Below are positions 56,082-63,486 of a stretch of DNA of 64,000 nt, piece by piece. Numbering within the stretch: the stretch's first letter is position 1; the number at the start of each line of letters is the position of its first letter. Origin of the DNA: Lysobacter prati (GTDB lineage Bacteria > Pseudomonadota > Gammaproteobacteria > Xanthomonadales > Xanthomonadaceae). Under the pieces are notes generated by a model that did not search any database, had not been told where the DNA came from, and saw nothing but the letters and a program-made list of their open reading frames with translations. The stretch covers positions 1-64,000 of the forward strand of contig NZ_VLNV01000006.1 of NCBI RefSeq assembly GCF_009765215.1. The letters are read 5' to 3'. The position numbers and the translations under genes were made by a program.

Positions 56082-57468
56082 AGGCCAGAAGATCGCGCTG
56101 TGGGGCTGGGGCCGTGAGGGCCGCGCGGCCTATCACGCGATCCGTTCGCGCCTGCCGCAGTTGGCGCTGACGCTGTTTTGTTCGCGCGATGAAGCCGCTG
56201 AGGTCGCCGCGCTGGCCGATTCGCATCTCGCGACCGAAACCGAAGCCAGCGCCGAGCGCCTGTCGGCGTTCGACGTGGTGGTGAAGTCACCGGGCATCAG
56301 CCCCTACGGCAACGAAGCCAGTGCTGCTGCCGCGCACGGCACGCGCTTCATCGGCGGCACCGCGCTGTGGTTCGGCGAGCATGCCGGCAGCAACGGCGTC
56401 GTCGCCGGCAGCATCTGCGTGACCGGTACGAAGGGCAAGAGCACCACCACCGCATTGCTGGCGCACCTGCTGCGCTGCGGCGGTCATGTCACCGCGCTGG
56501 CCGGGAACATCGGCATGCCGCTGCTGGAGGTGCTCGATCCGCAACAGGCACCCGAGTTCTGGGCGATCGAGCTGTCGAGCTATCAGACCGGCGATGTCGC
56601 CGCGAGCGGCGCGCACCCGCAGGTCGCGGTGGTGCTGAACGTCTTTCCCGAGCACCTGGACTGGCACGGCTCGCACGAGCGCTACGTCGAGGACAAGCTG
56701 CGCCTGCTGACCCATGCCGCGCCCGCGATCGCCGTGCTCAACAGCAACGATGCGCGGCTGGTCGACGCTGGTCGCGATGCCGGCACCGCCGTGCGCTGGT
56801 TCGGCGATCGCAGCGGCTGGCACCTGCGCGAAGACGCGCTGTATCGGGGCGAGACCTGGGTCATGGACACCCGTAGCCTGCCGCTTCCCGGGCGCCACAA
56901 CCGCGGCAACCTCTGCGCCGTGCTGACGGCGATCGAAGCCCTGGGGCTCGATGCGGTGGCACTTGCGCCACATGCCGCTGATTTCCAGCCGCTGCCGCAT
57001 CGCCTGCAGACCATTGGCATGCGCGACGGCATCACTTACGTCAACGATTCGATCAGCACCACGCCGCACGCCAGCCTGGCCGCACTCGATTGCTTCGGCG
57101 ATCGTCGCGTGGCATTGCTGGTGGGCGGGCACGATCGCGGCCTGCCTTGGGAGGCGTTCGCCGAAGCGATGCGCGCGCAGGCGCCTGCGGCGGTGATCAC
57201 GATGGGCCAGAACGGACCGCGCATCCATGCGCTGCTGGCAGCCATTGCCGGCGAGTCTGGCTTTCATCTCAGTGCCGCGGTCGACCTGGACGATGCCATG
57301 GCCCAGGCACGCGCGGTCCTGGGCGAGGAGGGCGTCGTCCTGCTTTCGCCGGGCGCGCCGAGCTTCGGGCCTTATCGCGACTACGTCGCGCGCGGTCGCC
57401 ATTTCGCCGAGTTGGCCGGCTTCGATCCGGAGATGATCAGTGCCATCGCCGGTATCGGCATTTCCTGA
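56062..57468 (+). CDS. murD2: UDP-MurNAc-L-Ala:L-Glu ligase
   Basis: A 468-residue Mur ligase related to MurD that adds L-Glu rather than D-Glu, the step before MurL. ATP site [18 protein letters not shown] near 119-136; NIGMPLLE and LSSYQTGDV follow as in Mur[17 protein letters not shown] near 330 and [17 protein letters not shown] near the end. The GTG at 56062 overlaps murL by 20 bases. The usual murD would be expected in the dcw cluster, not here, and its presence is not shown by this window. Confidence 0.92.
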   Translation: MRISQLEGQKIALWGWGREGRAAYHAIRSRLPQLALTLFCSRDEAAEVAALADSHLATETEASAERLSAFDVVVKSPGISPYGNEASAAAAHGTRFIGGTALWFGEHAGSNGVVAGSICVTGTKGKSTTTALLAHLLRCGGHVTALAGNIGMPLLEVLDPQQAPEFWAIELSSYQTGDVAASGAHPQVAVVLNVFPEHLDWHGSHERYVEDKLRLLTHAAPAIAVLNSNDARLVDAGRDAGTAVRWFGDRSGWHLREDALYRGETWVMDTRSLPLPGRHNRGNLCAVLTAIEALGLDAVALAPHAADFQPLPHRLQTIGMRDGITYVNDSISTTPHASLAALDCFGDRRVALLVGGHDRGLPWEAFAEAMRAQAPAAVITMGQNGPRIHALLAAIAGESGFHLSAAVDLDDAMAQARAVLGEEGVVLLSPGAPSFGPYRDYVARGRHFAELAGFDPEMISAIAGIGIS

Positions 57469-57570
57469 ATCTCGACCTCCTGAGCTTCACGCGTCGAGGA
57501 CAGGCGCGGCGTAGGCTCGCGCGGCAGTCTCCGCTGATCCGGTGACGCCCAACGCAAGGGGAGAGTCCAG

Positions 57571-58356
57571 ATGCAACGCCTGATGCTCGCTGTCATCCTG
57601 TCGCTGTGCACGCTGCCTGCGATGGCGGCCATGGTCGAGAAGCCGGTTGACTGGACGATCGGCAAGGACAAGTTCACCGGCATCCTCGTCTACGACGGAA
57701 CCAACGCGATCAAGCGTCCGGGACTGGTGATGGTGCCGAACTGGAAAGGGATCAACCCGGCCGCGATCGAGAAGGCAAAGCAGATCGCCGGCGACGACTA
57801 CGTCGTGCTGGTGGCCGACGTTTACGGCAGCAAGATCCGGCCGACCACGGATGAAGAAGCGGGCAAGGTCGCCGTGCCGCTGCGGGAGGATCGCGCGACG
57901 CTGCGCGCGCGGGCCGAGAAGTCGGTCGCCGTGCTGAAGGAGCAGGCTGGAAAGGTGCCGCTCGATGCAACCCGGATCGGCGCGCTGGGCTTCTGCTTCG
58001 GCGGAACGACTGCGCTTGAACTGGTGCGTGGCGGCGATGAGCTGGCCGGCGTGGTCAGCCTGCACGGCGCACTCGCGACGAATGCCCCGGCCAAGGATGA
58101 CGGTGCGCGCACGCCGGTGCTGGTGCTCAACGGTGCCGACGACCGCAGCGTCACCGACGAGGACATCGCCGCCTTCGAGAAAGAGATGGATGCGGCCGGC
58201 GCCGACTGGCAGTTCGTCAACTTCAGCGGCGCGGTGCACTGCTTCGCCGAGCCGGAGGCGAACAATCCGCCCGGCTGCGCGTACAACGAGCGTGCCGCCA
58301 AGCGGGCTTACGAGATGATGTTCGACTTCTTCCGCGAACGCTTCGCCGCGAAATGA
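57571..58356 (+). CDS. Dienelactone hydrolase family exported protein
   Basis: A 261-residue protein with a signal peptide (cleavage near MAAMV) and a dienelactone-hydrolase fold. C142 in GFCFGG replaces Ser as the nucleophile, D (GADDRSV) and H (GAVHCFAEP) complete the triad. A periplasmic location is unusual for the catabolic enzymes, so it is more likely a broad esterase. It ends 12 bases from the convergent ispB gene. Confidence 0.88.
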   Translation: MQRLMLAVILSLCTLPAMAAMVEKPVDWTIGKDKFTGILVYDGTNAIKRPGLVMVPNWKGINPAAIEKAKQIAGDDYVVLVADVYGSKIRPTTDEEAGKVAVPLREDRATLRARAEKSVAVLKEQAGKVPLDATRIGALGFCFGGTTALELVRGGDELAGVVSLHGALATNAPAKDDGARTPVLVLNGADDRSVTDEDIAAFEKEMDAAGADWQFVNFSGAVHCFAEPEANNPPGCAYNERAAKRAYEMMFDFFRERFAAK

Positions 58357-58368
58357 CGTTGCGCGCGG

Positions 58369-59382
58369 TCAGTGATCCCGACTGACTGCGTACCGGGCCA
58401 GCCCGCGCAGCGCAGCCGTGTAGTCGTTGTCTTCCATGCCGTCGAGCGCACGCTCGGCGGCCAGCGCATATTCGCTGGCGCGACGACGGCTGTAGTCCAG
58501 TCCGCCCGTGGCGTGGATCGCTGCCAGCACCTGCGGCAACGCACCGGTATCGCCCTGCTCGATGGCGGCGCGCAGCAACGCACGGGTCGATTCGTCGCTG
58601 TGGGAAATGGCATGGATCAGCGGCAACGTGGCCTTGCCCTCGGCCAGGTCGTCGCCAAGGTTCTTGCCCAGGGTCTGTGCATCGGAGGCGTAGTCGAGCA
58701 CGTCGTCGGCAATCTGGAAGGCATAGCCCAGGTTGAGTCCATAGTCGTGCATGGCATCGCAGGTCGCCTCGTCGGCGTCGCAGAGCAGGGCGCCAAGACG
58801 CGTCGCGGCGGCGAACAGCACCGCCGTCTTGCGCTCGATCACGCGCAGGTAGGCGGCCTCGTCGGTGTCGGGGTTGCGCACGTGCAGCAGCTGCAGCACC
58901 TCGCCCTCGGCGATGCGGTTGGTGGTGTCGGCGAGGATCTGCATCACCGGCATGCGCTCCAGTTCGACCATCAGCTGGAAGCTGCGCGAATACAGGAAAT
59001 CGCCGACCAGAACGCTGGCGGCATTGCCCCACACCGCATTGGCGGTGCGACGGCCGCGGCGCAGGTCCGACTCGTCGACCACATCGTCGTGCAGCAGGGT
59101 CGCGGTATGGATGAACTCGACCACGGCCGCCAGCTGGTGGGCGTCGGCGCCGATGCCCTGGCCGTTGCGGCCGCCCAGGGCTCCGGTCGCGAGCAGCAGC
59201 AGCATCGGCCGCAGGCGCTTGCCGCCGGCGCCGACGAGGTATTCGGCGACCTGGTTGATCAGGACCACGTCCGAGGCGAGCCGGCGCCGGATCAGCGCAT
59301 CGACGGCCGCCATGTCCTCGCGGGCCAGGGCCTGGATGGCGACCAGGTCGGGGACGGCCAGGAGCGTGGGGCTGGATTGCAT
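58369..59382 (-). CDS. ispB: Octaprenyl diphosphate synthase
   Basis: A 337-residue trans-prenyltransferase that makes the side chain of ubiquinone. First Asp-rich motif DDVVD at 99-103 (TLLHDDVVDESDLRRG) and second FQIADDVLDY near 226-235. Product length is set by residues before the first motif (IHTAT). The start is the ATG at 59382. In other bacteria ispB lies near rplU-rpmA, which are not in this window. The transcribed region upstream contains a long GC-rich segment. Confidence 0.93.
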   Translation of the reverse strand: MQSSPTLLAVPDLVAIQALAREDMAAVDALIRRRLASDVVLINQVAEYLVGAGGKRLRPMLLLLATGALGGRNGQGIGADAHQLAAVVEFIHTATLLHDDVVDESDLRRGRRTANAVWGNAASVLVGDFLYSRSFQLMVELERMPVMQILADTTNRIAEGEVLQLLHVRNPDTDEAAYLRVIERKTAVLFAAATRLGALLCDADEATCDAMHDYGLNLGYAFQIADDVLDYASDAQTLGKNLGDDLAEGKATLPLIHAISHSDESTRALLRAAIEQGDTGALPQVLAAIHATGGLDYSRRRASEYALAAERALDGMEDNDYTAALRGLARYAVSRDH

Positions 59383-59560
59383 GGGCGGACCGCGTCAGTG
59401 GGGACTGGGATTATAAGCAGCGGCTCGCAAATTCCGCGGTCGCGCGCGCGCGTTGACCGGGCGCGCCCAGCCCGTCGGGCCTGGGGGACCGCGCGGATAT
59501 TCAGACGATTCTGATGTCCCACCCCGCCCGGCGTGGCCAAGCTGGGCCCCTTCTTTGGTG

Positions 59561-59574
59561 TGACAACTGTCACT
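59561..59574. promoter_or_regulatory. Perfect palindrome upstream of a small gene
   Basis: gtgacaactgtcac is a perfect 14-base palindrome, 29 bases upstream of the ATG at 59603, a place suited to an operator. The protein that would bind is unknown. The rest of the interval 59383-59560 holds no gene and presumably the ispB promoter. Confidence 0.4.
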
Positions 59575-59602
59575 CCGACGGCCAGACCGGGGAGGGTTCG
59601 CG

Positions 59603-59962
59603 ATGCAGAATCTCGATTTCGACGTGGCGGCAGGGCTGCCCGGGCCTGGCACCAGACCGCCAGGGGCGGGAAGTGGGCCGCCCGTCGCGCTGCCGGTCTG
59701 GCCGGGGCGGCGATTCGTCGACCTCGTCAGCGACAGCCTGCGCGACGTAGCCGGGCGCGATTGCGACGCCCTGTACCAATTGATGGCCAATGCGATCGTG
59801 CAGCATCTGGCGGCCGAGGTTCAGGGCGGTGACTCGAGGCGCCTGGCCGAACAGGCGATGGACCGCGTGCTGAGCCTGGTTTCCAGGGACCTGCAGCGCC
59901 AGGTCGCTGGTGCGAGGAGTGGGCAGGCTGCGGACTCCTGCCACTTCGTGGGCTATCCCTGA
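59603..59962 (+). CDS. Hypothetical protein
   Basis: A 119-residue protein that I do not recognise. A Pro/Gly-rich N-terminus (residues 10-32) is followed by helical stretches: FVDLVSDSLRDVAGRDCDALYQLMANAIVQHLAAEV and RRLAEQAMDRVLSLVSRDLQRQV. GGGAGGG seven bases upstream of the ATG and the palindrome at 59561 support it as a real gene. No membrane segment or signal. It could be a small regulatory or adaptor protein. It shares strand with the DUF5076 gene 84 bases downstream. Confidence 0.55.
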   Translation: MQNLDFDVAAGLPGPGTRPPGAGSGPPVALPVWPGRRFVDLVSDSLRDVAGRDCDALYQLMANAIVQHLAAEVQGGDSRRLAEQAMDRVLSLVSRDLQRQVAGARSGQAADSCHFVGYP

Positions 59963-60046
59963 CCGCTCGGGCGGGCGGCAGCGCTGCAGCGGGGGCCGGG
60001 TTCTGCTCCTGCCGGGCAATCGATTTTCTCGACGGGTGAGGCAGCC

Positions 60047-60376
60047 ATGGAAGAGGTCAGGACGATCACGGCAACCGGCAAGGACAGGCTCGTCGAGGCA
60101 CTCGCCCTGCCCAAAGGGGTCGAGGCGGACCCCGCCTCGTTTGAGATTCTCCGGTTGTGGGTGGCGAACGGGCGCCTGTCGATGAACCTGCGCCGCGACA
60201 TCGAGGGAGAACCGGAGGACTTCGGGATCCTGCTGGCCGACCTTTTCAGCCACGCCTGCTGCAAGTACTCGCAGCGTAGCGGGCGGCCACTGATGGAGTG
60301 CCGCGAAGGCATGTTGCTGGGGTTTCTCCAGCACACCCATGCCCGAATCCGCCGCGGCGGCCTCGCTGAGCACTGA
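60047..60376 (+). CDS. DUF5076 domain-containing protein
   Basis: A 109-residue cytosolic protein of the DUF5076 family, known by FEILRLWVANGRLSMNLRRDIEGEPEDFGILLADLFSHACCKYSQRSG and LLGFLQHTHARIRRG. Function is unknown. The ATG has a weak GAGG 12 bases upstream. It precedes the truncated ssb gene by about 210 bases on the same strand, and so may mark the original neighbour of ssb. Confidence 0.8.
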   Translation: MEEVRTITATGKDRLVEALALPKGVEADPASFEILRLWVANGRLSMNLRRDIEGEPEDFGILLADLFSHACCKYSQRSGRPLMECREGMLLGFLQHTHARIRRGGLAEH

Positions 60377-60586
60377 TGGCCCGGACATGCCCCCCGGGCG
60401 GCGCCGCTACCCCCGATGGGCCCGCCCGGGCATTGGCCAACCTCGGGTCAGCTGGTGCGCTACGCCCGGGGCGACTCGGGCAGACTGCTATGATGGCCAA
60501 CGTTCCGGCGGCGCCCGACCCTTGGTTGGCGACAGCCGGCGCAACCTATTTGATTGAACAATCCATACGAGAGGGCACGCATACCC

Positions 60587-60715
60587 ATGGCACGCGGCAT
60601 CAACAAGGTGATCTTTGTTCACCTTGTGCCAAATTCTATGGGTGAGGCACGCAGTCTCGTGGTGTGCGCTGGCGAAGTCGGAGTCTCCGGATTCCAGCTA
60701 GGCATAGAGTCTTAG
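60587..60715 (+). pseudogene. ssb: 5' fragment of ssb (single-stranded DNA-binding protein), truncated
   Basis: The reading frame from the ATG at 60587 begins MARGINKVI, the exact start of SSB in Xanthomonadaceae (MARGINKVILVGNLG). Identity stops after the Ile codon ending at 60613; what follows (FVHLVPNSMGEARS...) is not SSB and ends at 60715 after 42 codons. The 5' untranslated region (60545-60586) appears intact. This is therefore a junction between the core chromosome and inserted DNA. A 7-base inverted repeat (aaggtga/tcacctt) spans the break at 60605-60625. The remainder of ssb should lie beyond this window or elsewhere. Confidence 0.78.
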
Positions 60716-60933
60716 AAGCCGGCTTCCTTGAGCAGGTCGGACGGGTTTGCGCCCAAGGCGACAGCCACCTTATGCAGAGTCGCAAGGGTGAGATTTCTGT
60801 CTCCCCGCTCGATACTTCCGTAATAGGCTCGATGCATGCCCATGGCATCGGCGAAGGTGTCTTGGCTATGCCGGAGAGCCTCCCGGCGCCTCCTAATTGC
60901 CTTGCCCAGTTGAATTCTTAGCGTCTTCTCCAT
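60712..60933 (-). CDS. Xre-family HTH regulator (C-protein-like)
   Basis: A 73-residue protein that is essentially one helix-turn-helix domain: LGKAIRRRREALRHSQDTFADAMGMHRAYYGSIERGDRNLTLATLHKVAVALGANPSDLLKEAG. Size and form fit the controller (C) proteins of restriction-modification systems, or small phage-type repressors. No Shine-Dalgarno is seen. It diverges from the gene at 60994-61326, with a 30-base palindrome in between. No restriction enzyme or methylase gene is recognised in the window. Confidence 0.85.
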   Translation of the reverse strand: MEKTLRIQLGKAIRRRREALRHSQDTFADAMGMHRAYYGSIERGDRNLTLATLHKVAVALGANPSDLLKEAGF

Positions 60934-60954
60934 AGAGGAACGCTAGGAGGGATG

Positions 60955-60984
60955 CTACATTTGACGCTATGCCTCTAAATGTAG
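60955..60984. promoter_or_regulatory. Palindromic operator between the HTH gene and its divergent neighbour
   Basis: Arms ctacattt and aaatgtag (perfect, 8 bases) are separated by 14 bases. A -35 hexamer ttgacg (60961-60966) lies in it, and a -10 stretch tatata (60987-60992) ends two bases before the ATG at 60994, so that message would have almost no leader. C-protein operators have such a layout. Confidence 0.6.
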
Positions 60985-60993
60985 GCTATATAT

Positions 60994-61326
60994 ATGTATC
61001 AGGCGACAGTGTTCACCCTGCGTCTCCGCAATGAAGAGCTCGAGGAGGAGCTCTACATCCCCCTCTCCCGAGAGGTAGGCGATGCCCTAGTAATCCAATG
61101 GGAGCGGTGCCAATCGCCGGACAAATATGAGGCGTGGATCAAACGCCTTCGCGCCGCGATGCAGCCCGCCGTCTCTGGTGCTCTCGATGCAGACCTGCGA
61201 CCACCAACCTCCGCGCAAGTCAATCATGCAATCGCGATTGCAAGGCAAATCGGCGTCGATATACCAAGCGAAGCCCTCCGGTCCCGTAGTCGGATGCAGC
61301 AGTTCCTCAAGCAGTTCGCGGACTAG
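60994..61326 (+). CDS. Hypothetical protein, island gene
   Basis: A 110-residue protein, not recognised as a named family. N-terminus MYQATVFTLRLRNEELEEELYIPLS looks like a beta-strand/acidic helix pair. The C-terminal 45 residues (PPTSAQVNHAIAIARQIGVDIPSEALRSRSRMQQFLKQFA) match a short motif often appended to phage and plasmid proteins (T-x-x-Q-x-x-x-A...LG-x-x-I-P...A...R). The promoter overlaps the palindrome at 60955-60984, so the HTH protein probably controls it. It is likely leaderless. Confidence 0.6.
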   Translation: MYQATVFTLRLRNEELEEELYIPLSREVGDALVIQWERCQSPDKYEAWIKRLRAAMQPAVSGALDADLRPPTSAQVNHAIAIARQIGVDIPSEALRSRSRMQQFLKQFAD

Positions 61327-62304
61327 TTGTGGACCTACTGTAGTGGCTCCACGTTGGAGGGCAATGATTCTGGTCTTGTCCAGTTCGGCGTTGCTGTCCA
61401 GTTGTCTTCGCTGGCGACCCCACCGCTGACTAGTAGCGCATCGACAGCCCCCGGACAGGTACACACAGGTTGAAGCTGATCCGGGGATATCGGCGACGTG
61501 CTCGGAACCCTTAGATCCGGTACACCCTTGGGACGTTGGTCCGCGCGGCGTGGCGGAGGGATCGTCCGGCCGGCGGGCTCGAGCAAGACCGCGATCACGC
61601 GGATGGCTAACCAGGTGCGGGGCACGTCGCCGTCGTTCGACACCGTCACCGCGGTGCAGAGGTCCTAGATCGCGAGTGAGTCTGCGTTGGCCTGCTCGAC
61701 GTGTGAAATGCCGACCAATACTTGTCGGCGCGCCCCGGTAACATTGGCGGGGCCACCACTTTGCGCCTCGCGGCTCCCAAGCCACTCGCCGGACCGTTAG
61801 TCCACTCCACCACCTTTAGCTCGCGTCTTAGCGCTTGTTCCGGGCTAAGCCCCCGCCTGATGTGTCCGCATGGGTCGGAAGCGGAAGGGGCACCAAATGC
61901 GCGCCAGCGCACGAGGATTCGTGATATCGGCGCAGGCCCCTGAAGCACCTGGCATTAAAACATCTTATAAATCACGTGTTTAACACTAATTCTGCACGAT
62001 AACAGTGGTGCTGTTATCGCCCCGGCCTTCTGTTACGCAGCGGCCTCAGTTTGATACCGAGCGGGCCGAGATCGTGGGACCCAGCGTCAGTGGCCTGATC
62101 GGCACGGCGCCATTAGATGCGACCGAACTGCGCAGACCGTGCTTTCTGCTGCCCGTCGCCCTGTACCACTGCGCGGTCCAGTGTCGTTTGACCGCATCGG
62201 CCTCTCGCCACCAGCCAGAGTCAACCTTGCTCACAATCAGGACCGTCCCGAGACCTCGTCAGTGGTAAGTTGAGTCGCGACGCAAGCTACCTGAGGGTTT
62301 CATC
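61327..62304. other. Gene-poor stretch within the island
   Basis: About 980 bases with no convincing gene on either strand. Open frames here are Arg/Pro/Ser-rich, lack plausible starts with ribosome sites and match no family I know. A perfect hairpin (cgataacag/ctgttatcg) lies at 61997-62019 and could be a terminator remnant. The stretch 61960-62000 is very AT-rich. It reads as decayed or non-coding mobile DNA. Confidence 0.5.
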
Positions 62305-62502
62305 GTGTCGAGAATGAATGAAGAGATTATTGCGTTAGTGGTCGGGTTGAACGGCGGTGACATCGATCGCGCAAGAGCTTGGTTCTTCGAGCATCCCCTT
62401 GATGAGTTGGGTGGCGACACCGCAGCCAATTACTTGCTAAGCGGAAAGGTCGAGGCAATCCGTCGCTACGTTCTCAACTTGAGTGCAGGCGCCACGGGCT
62501 AG
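62305..62502 (+). CDS. Small protein resembling the C-terminus of DUF2384/MbcA antitoxins
   Basis: A 65-residue protein: MSRMNEEIIALVVGLNGGDIDRARAWFFEHPLDELGGDTAANYLLSGKVEAIRRYVLNLSAGATG. The segment ARAWFFEHPLDELGGDTAANYLLSG recalls the toxin-binding C-terminus of Xre/MbcA/ParS antitoxins (WL-x-x-P-x-x-x-LGG-x-TP-x-x-LL-x-G). GTG at 62305 with GAGGG upstream; an ATG at 62314 would put the ribosome site too far. It opposes the two antitoxin-like genes to its right and has no evident toxin. Confidence 0.5.
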   Translation: MSRMNEEIIALVVGLNGGDIDRARAWFFEHPLDELGGDTAANYLLSGKVEAIRRYVLNLSAGATG

Positions 62503-62615
62503 TGCTCGACGCGACGGGCGCCTTCCTGTGCTCTGGGGCGCGAATTCAACGATACGGACCGGGATGGTTGCGCGCATTTCGCCTACCTGTAGGCGGGCAT
62601 CGACAACAGTGCCAT

Positions 62616-62639
62616 GTCCGCTATTGGCCGATAGCGGAC
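62616..62639. repeat. Short palindromic repeat in the island
   Basis: gtccgctat/atagcggac, a perfect 9-base stem with a six-base loop (tggccg). Related palindromes (ccgct..tggcc..agcgg type) appear at 63402-63421 and, degenerate, near 62681-62700, so it is a small dispersed family inside this region. The interval 62503-62765 holds no gene that I can support. Confidence 0.55.
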
Positions 62640-62765
62640 GCTGGAATTCGTCCTTGGCGACCAGGTAGCCCCATTGTCGGCGATTGGCCAGAAGCGGCAT
62701 CGCCCGAGGGCTCAGCCCCGCCCGCCGCATCCCGTCTGTCGACCAGTACAGGCCGCGACTTGGGA

Positions 62766-63158
62766 TCAATGGTCGAATTGGGCTTCGAGATACTCGCGAA
62801 CGGCCTGCAGGTCATCCACATCTCCAAGAAGCATACGCGCCAAGGCTGTGTCGCCGCCGAATAGTGGCGATGTATTGGGCCGTCGGAGCCAAGCGTGTGC
62901 GCGGCTAGGATCGTGGAACAGATCCACCAGCGAAGCGTAGATCCCGAATAGGTGGGACAGTCGTTCGAGAGTCCCCCGCGGAAGCGGCTCTTCGGGTGGT
63001 CGCTCACGCCACGTTCCTACGATCGTTGGAAGCTCGCCAAGCAAGATGGCTTCCTCTGCGGTATCCAATTGCCATGCATCAGAAATGCGAAAGAACGTAC
63101 GCAAGGCCGCTCGCGTAGCGGCAGGGGATTGGAGGTCGATTGTGGGCACGTCATGCAT
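62766..63158 (-). CDS. MbcA/ParS/Xre-type antitoxin (DUF2384), orphan
   Basis: A 130-residue protein with an Xre-like N-terminal helical region (ALRTFFRISDAWQLDTAEEAILLGELPTIVGTWRERP) and a DUF2384 toxin-binding C-terminus (LFGIYASLVDLFHDPSRAHAWLRRPNTSPLFGGDTALARMLLGDVDDLQAVREYLEAQF). The family partners RES-domain toxins, which consume NAD. No RES gene follows it here. It lies 12 bases after the small gene at 63171-63338, on the strand expected for integron cassettes. Confidence 0.82.
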   Translation of the reverse strand: MHDVPTIDLQSPAATRAALRTFFRISDAWQLDTAEEAILLGELPTIVGTWRERPPEEPLPRGTLERLSHLFGIYASLVDLFHDPSRAHAWLRRPNTSPLFGGDTALARMLLGDVDDLQAVREYLEAQFDH

Positions 63159-63170
63159 CTAATGTAGGCG

Positions 63171-63338
63171 CTAGCTAAGAGAAGCTACCCATCTGACCAT
63201 CTCTACGTGTGGAACAGTTCTCCCTGCATCCACATCTGCAAGTGCTCGCCTGATACGGCGATCCTTCTCCTCCTCGCTGAACTCCTGCATTTCGTTCACG
63301 AGGCGATCGACCAACTCATACTGAGGATCACTGTCCAT
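63171..63338 (-). CDS. Small antitoxin-like protein
   Basis: A 55-residue protein: MDSDPQYELVDRLVNEMQEFSEEEKDRRIRRALADVDAGRTVPHVEMVRWVASLS. The pattern ALADVDAGRTVPHxEMVRWV is common at the C-terminus of ParD/CopG-type antitoxins, which bind ParE/RelE toxins. No toxin gene is adjacent. ATG at 63338 has an AAGG upstream. It is the first gene after the complete attC-like site, reading away from it. Confidence 0.6.
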   Translation of the reverse strand: MDSDPQYELVDRLVNEMQEFSEEEKDRRIRRALADVDAGRTVPHVEMVRWVASLS

Positions 63339-63401
63339 TGCAGAGCCTTCGCAAATGAGCCGTGGTGAGTTTAGCCCATGCCCGATGCAGCCGCCGGAAG
63401 C

Positions 63402-63421
63402 CCGCTTTCGGCCACAAGCGG
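63402..63421. repeat. Short palindromic repeat next to the attC-like site
   Basis: ccgctt/aagcgg with an eight-base centre (tcggccac), related to the palindrome at 62616-62639. It starts six bases from the attC-like site at 63427-63486. Confidence 0.5.
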
Positions 63422-63426
63422 CCAAT

Positions 63427-63486
63427 CGCCAACGCCCGAATTAAGCCGAGCCGCGAAGCGGCTTCGGATTGAATGAACTGTTAGAC
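63427..63486 (-). repeat. Integron attC-like recombination site (complete)
   Basis: Sixty bases with attC architecture, read on the minus strand: inverse core GTCTAAC (63486-63480, fits RYYYAAC), two imperfect complementary arms, a central perfect stem AGCCGC/GCGGCT around TTC, and a core GTTGGCG (63433-63427). The inverse core starts one base after the stop codon of the gene at 63488, as in integron cassettes. The core GTTGGCG departs from GTTRRRY at the last two bases, as does the partial site at 63949 (GTTAGCG), so both sites share one variant. Confidence 0.78.

Noticed and set aside
60376-60645. A plus-strand frame overlapping the ssb remnant in another phase
   Set aside because: It is Pro/Gly/Ala-rich, begins within the DUF5076 stop region and ignores the clear MARGINKVI start in the other frame.
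61087-61948. Minus-strand frames of 100-232 codons in the gene-poor stretch
   Set aside because: Arg/Pro/Ser-rich products without recognisable family, and part overlaps the gene at 60994 in antisense.
61978-61984. A GTTAAAC heptamer on the minus strand as another attC core
   Set aside because: It lies in an AT-rich patch, without complementary arms or an inverse core at the proper distance.
62437-62769. A 110-codon minus-strand frame directly after the MbcA-like gene, considered as the missing RES toxin
   Set aside because: It has none of the RES Arg-Glu-Ser residues or length, no ribosome site, and crosses the palindrome at 62616.
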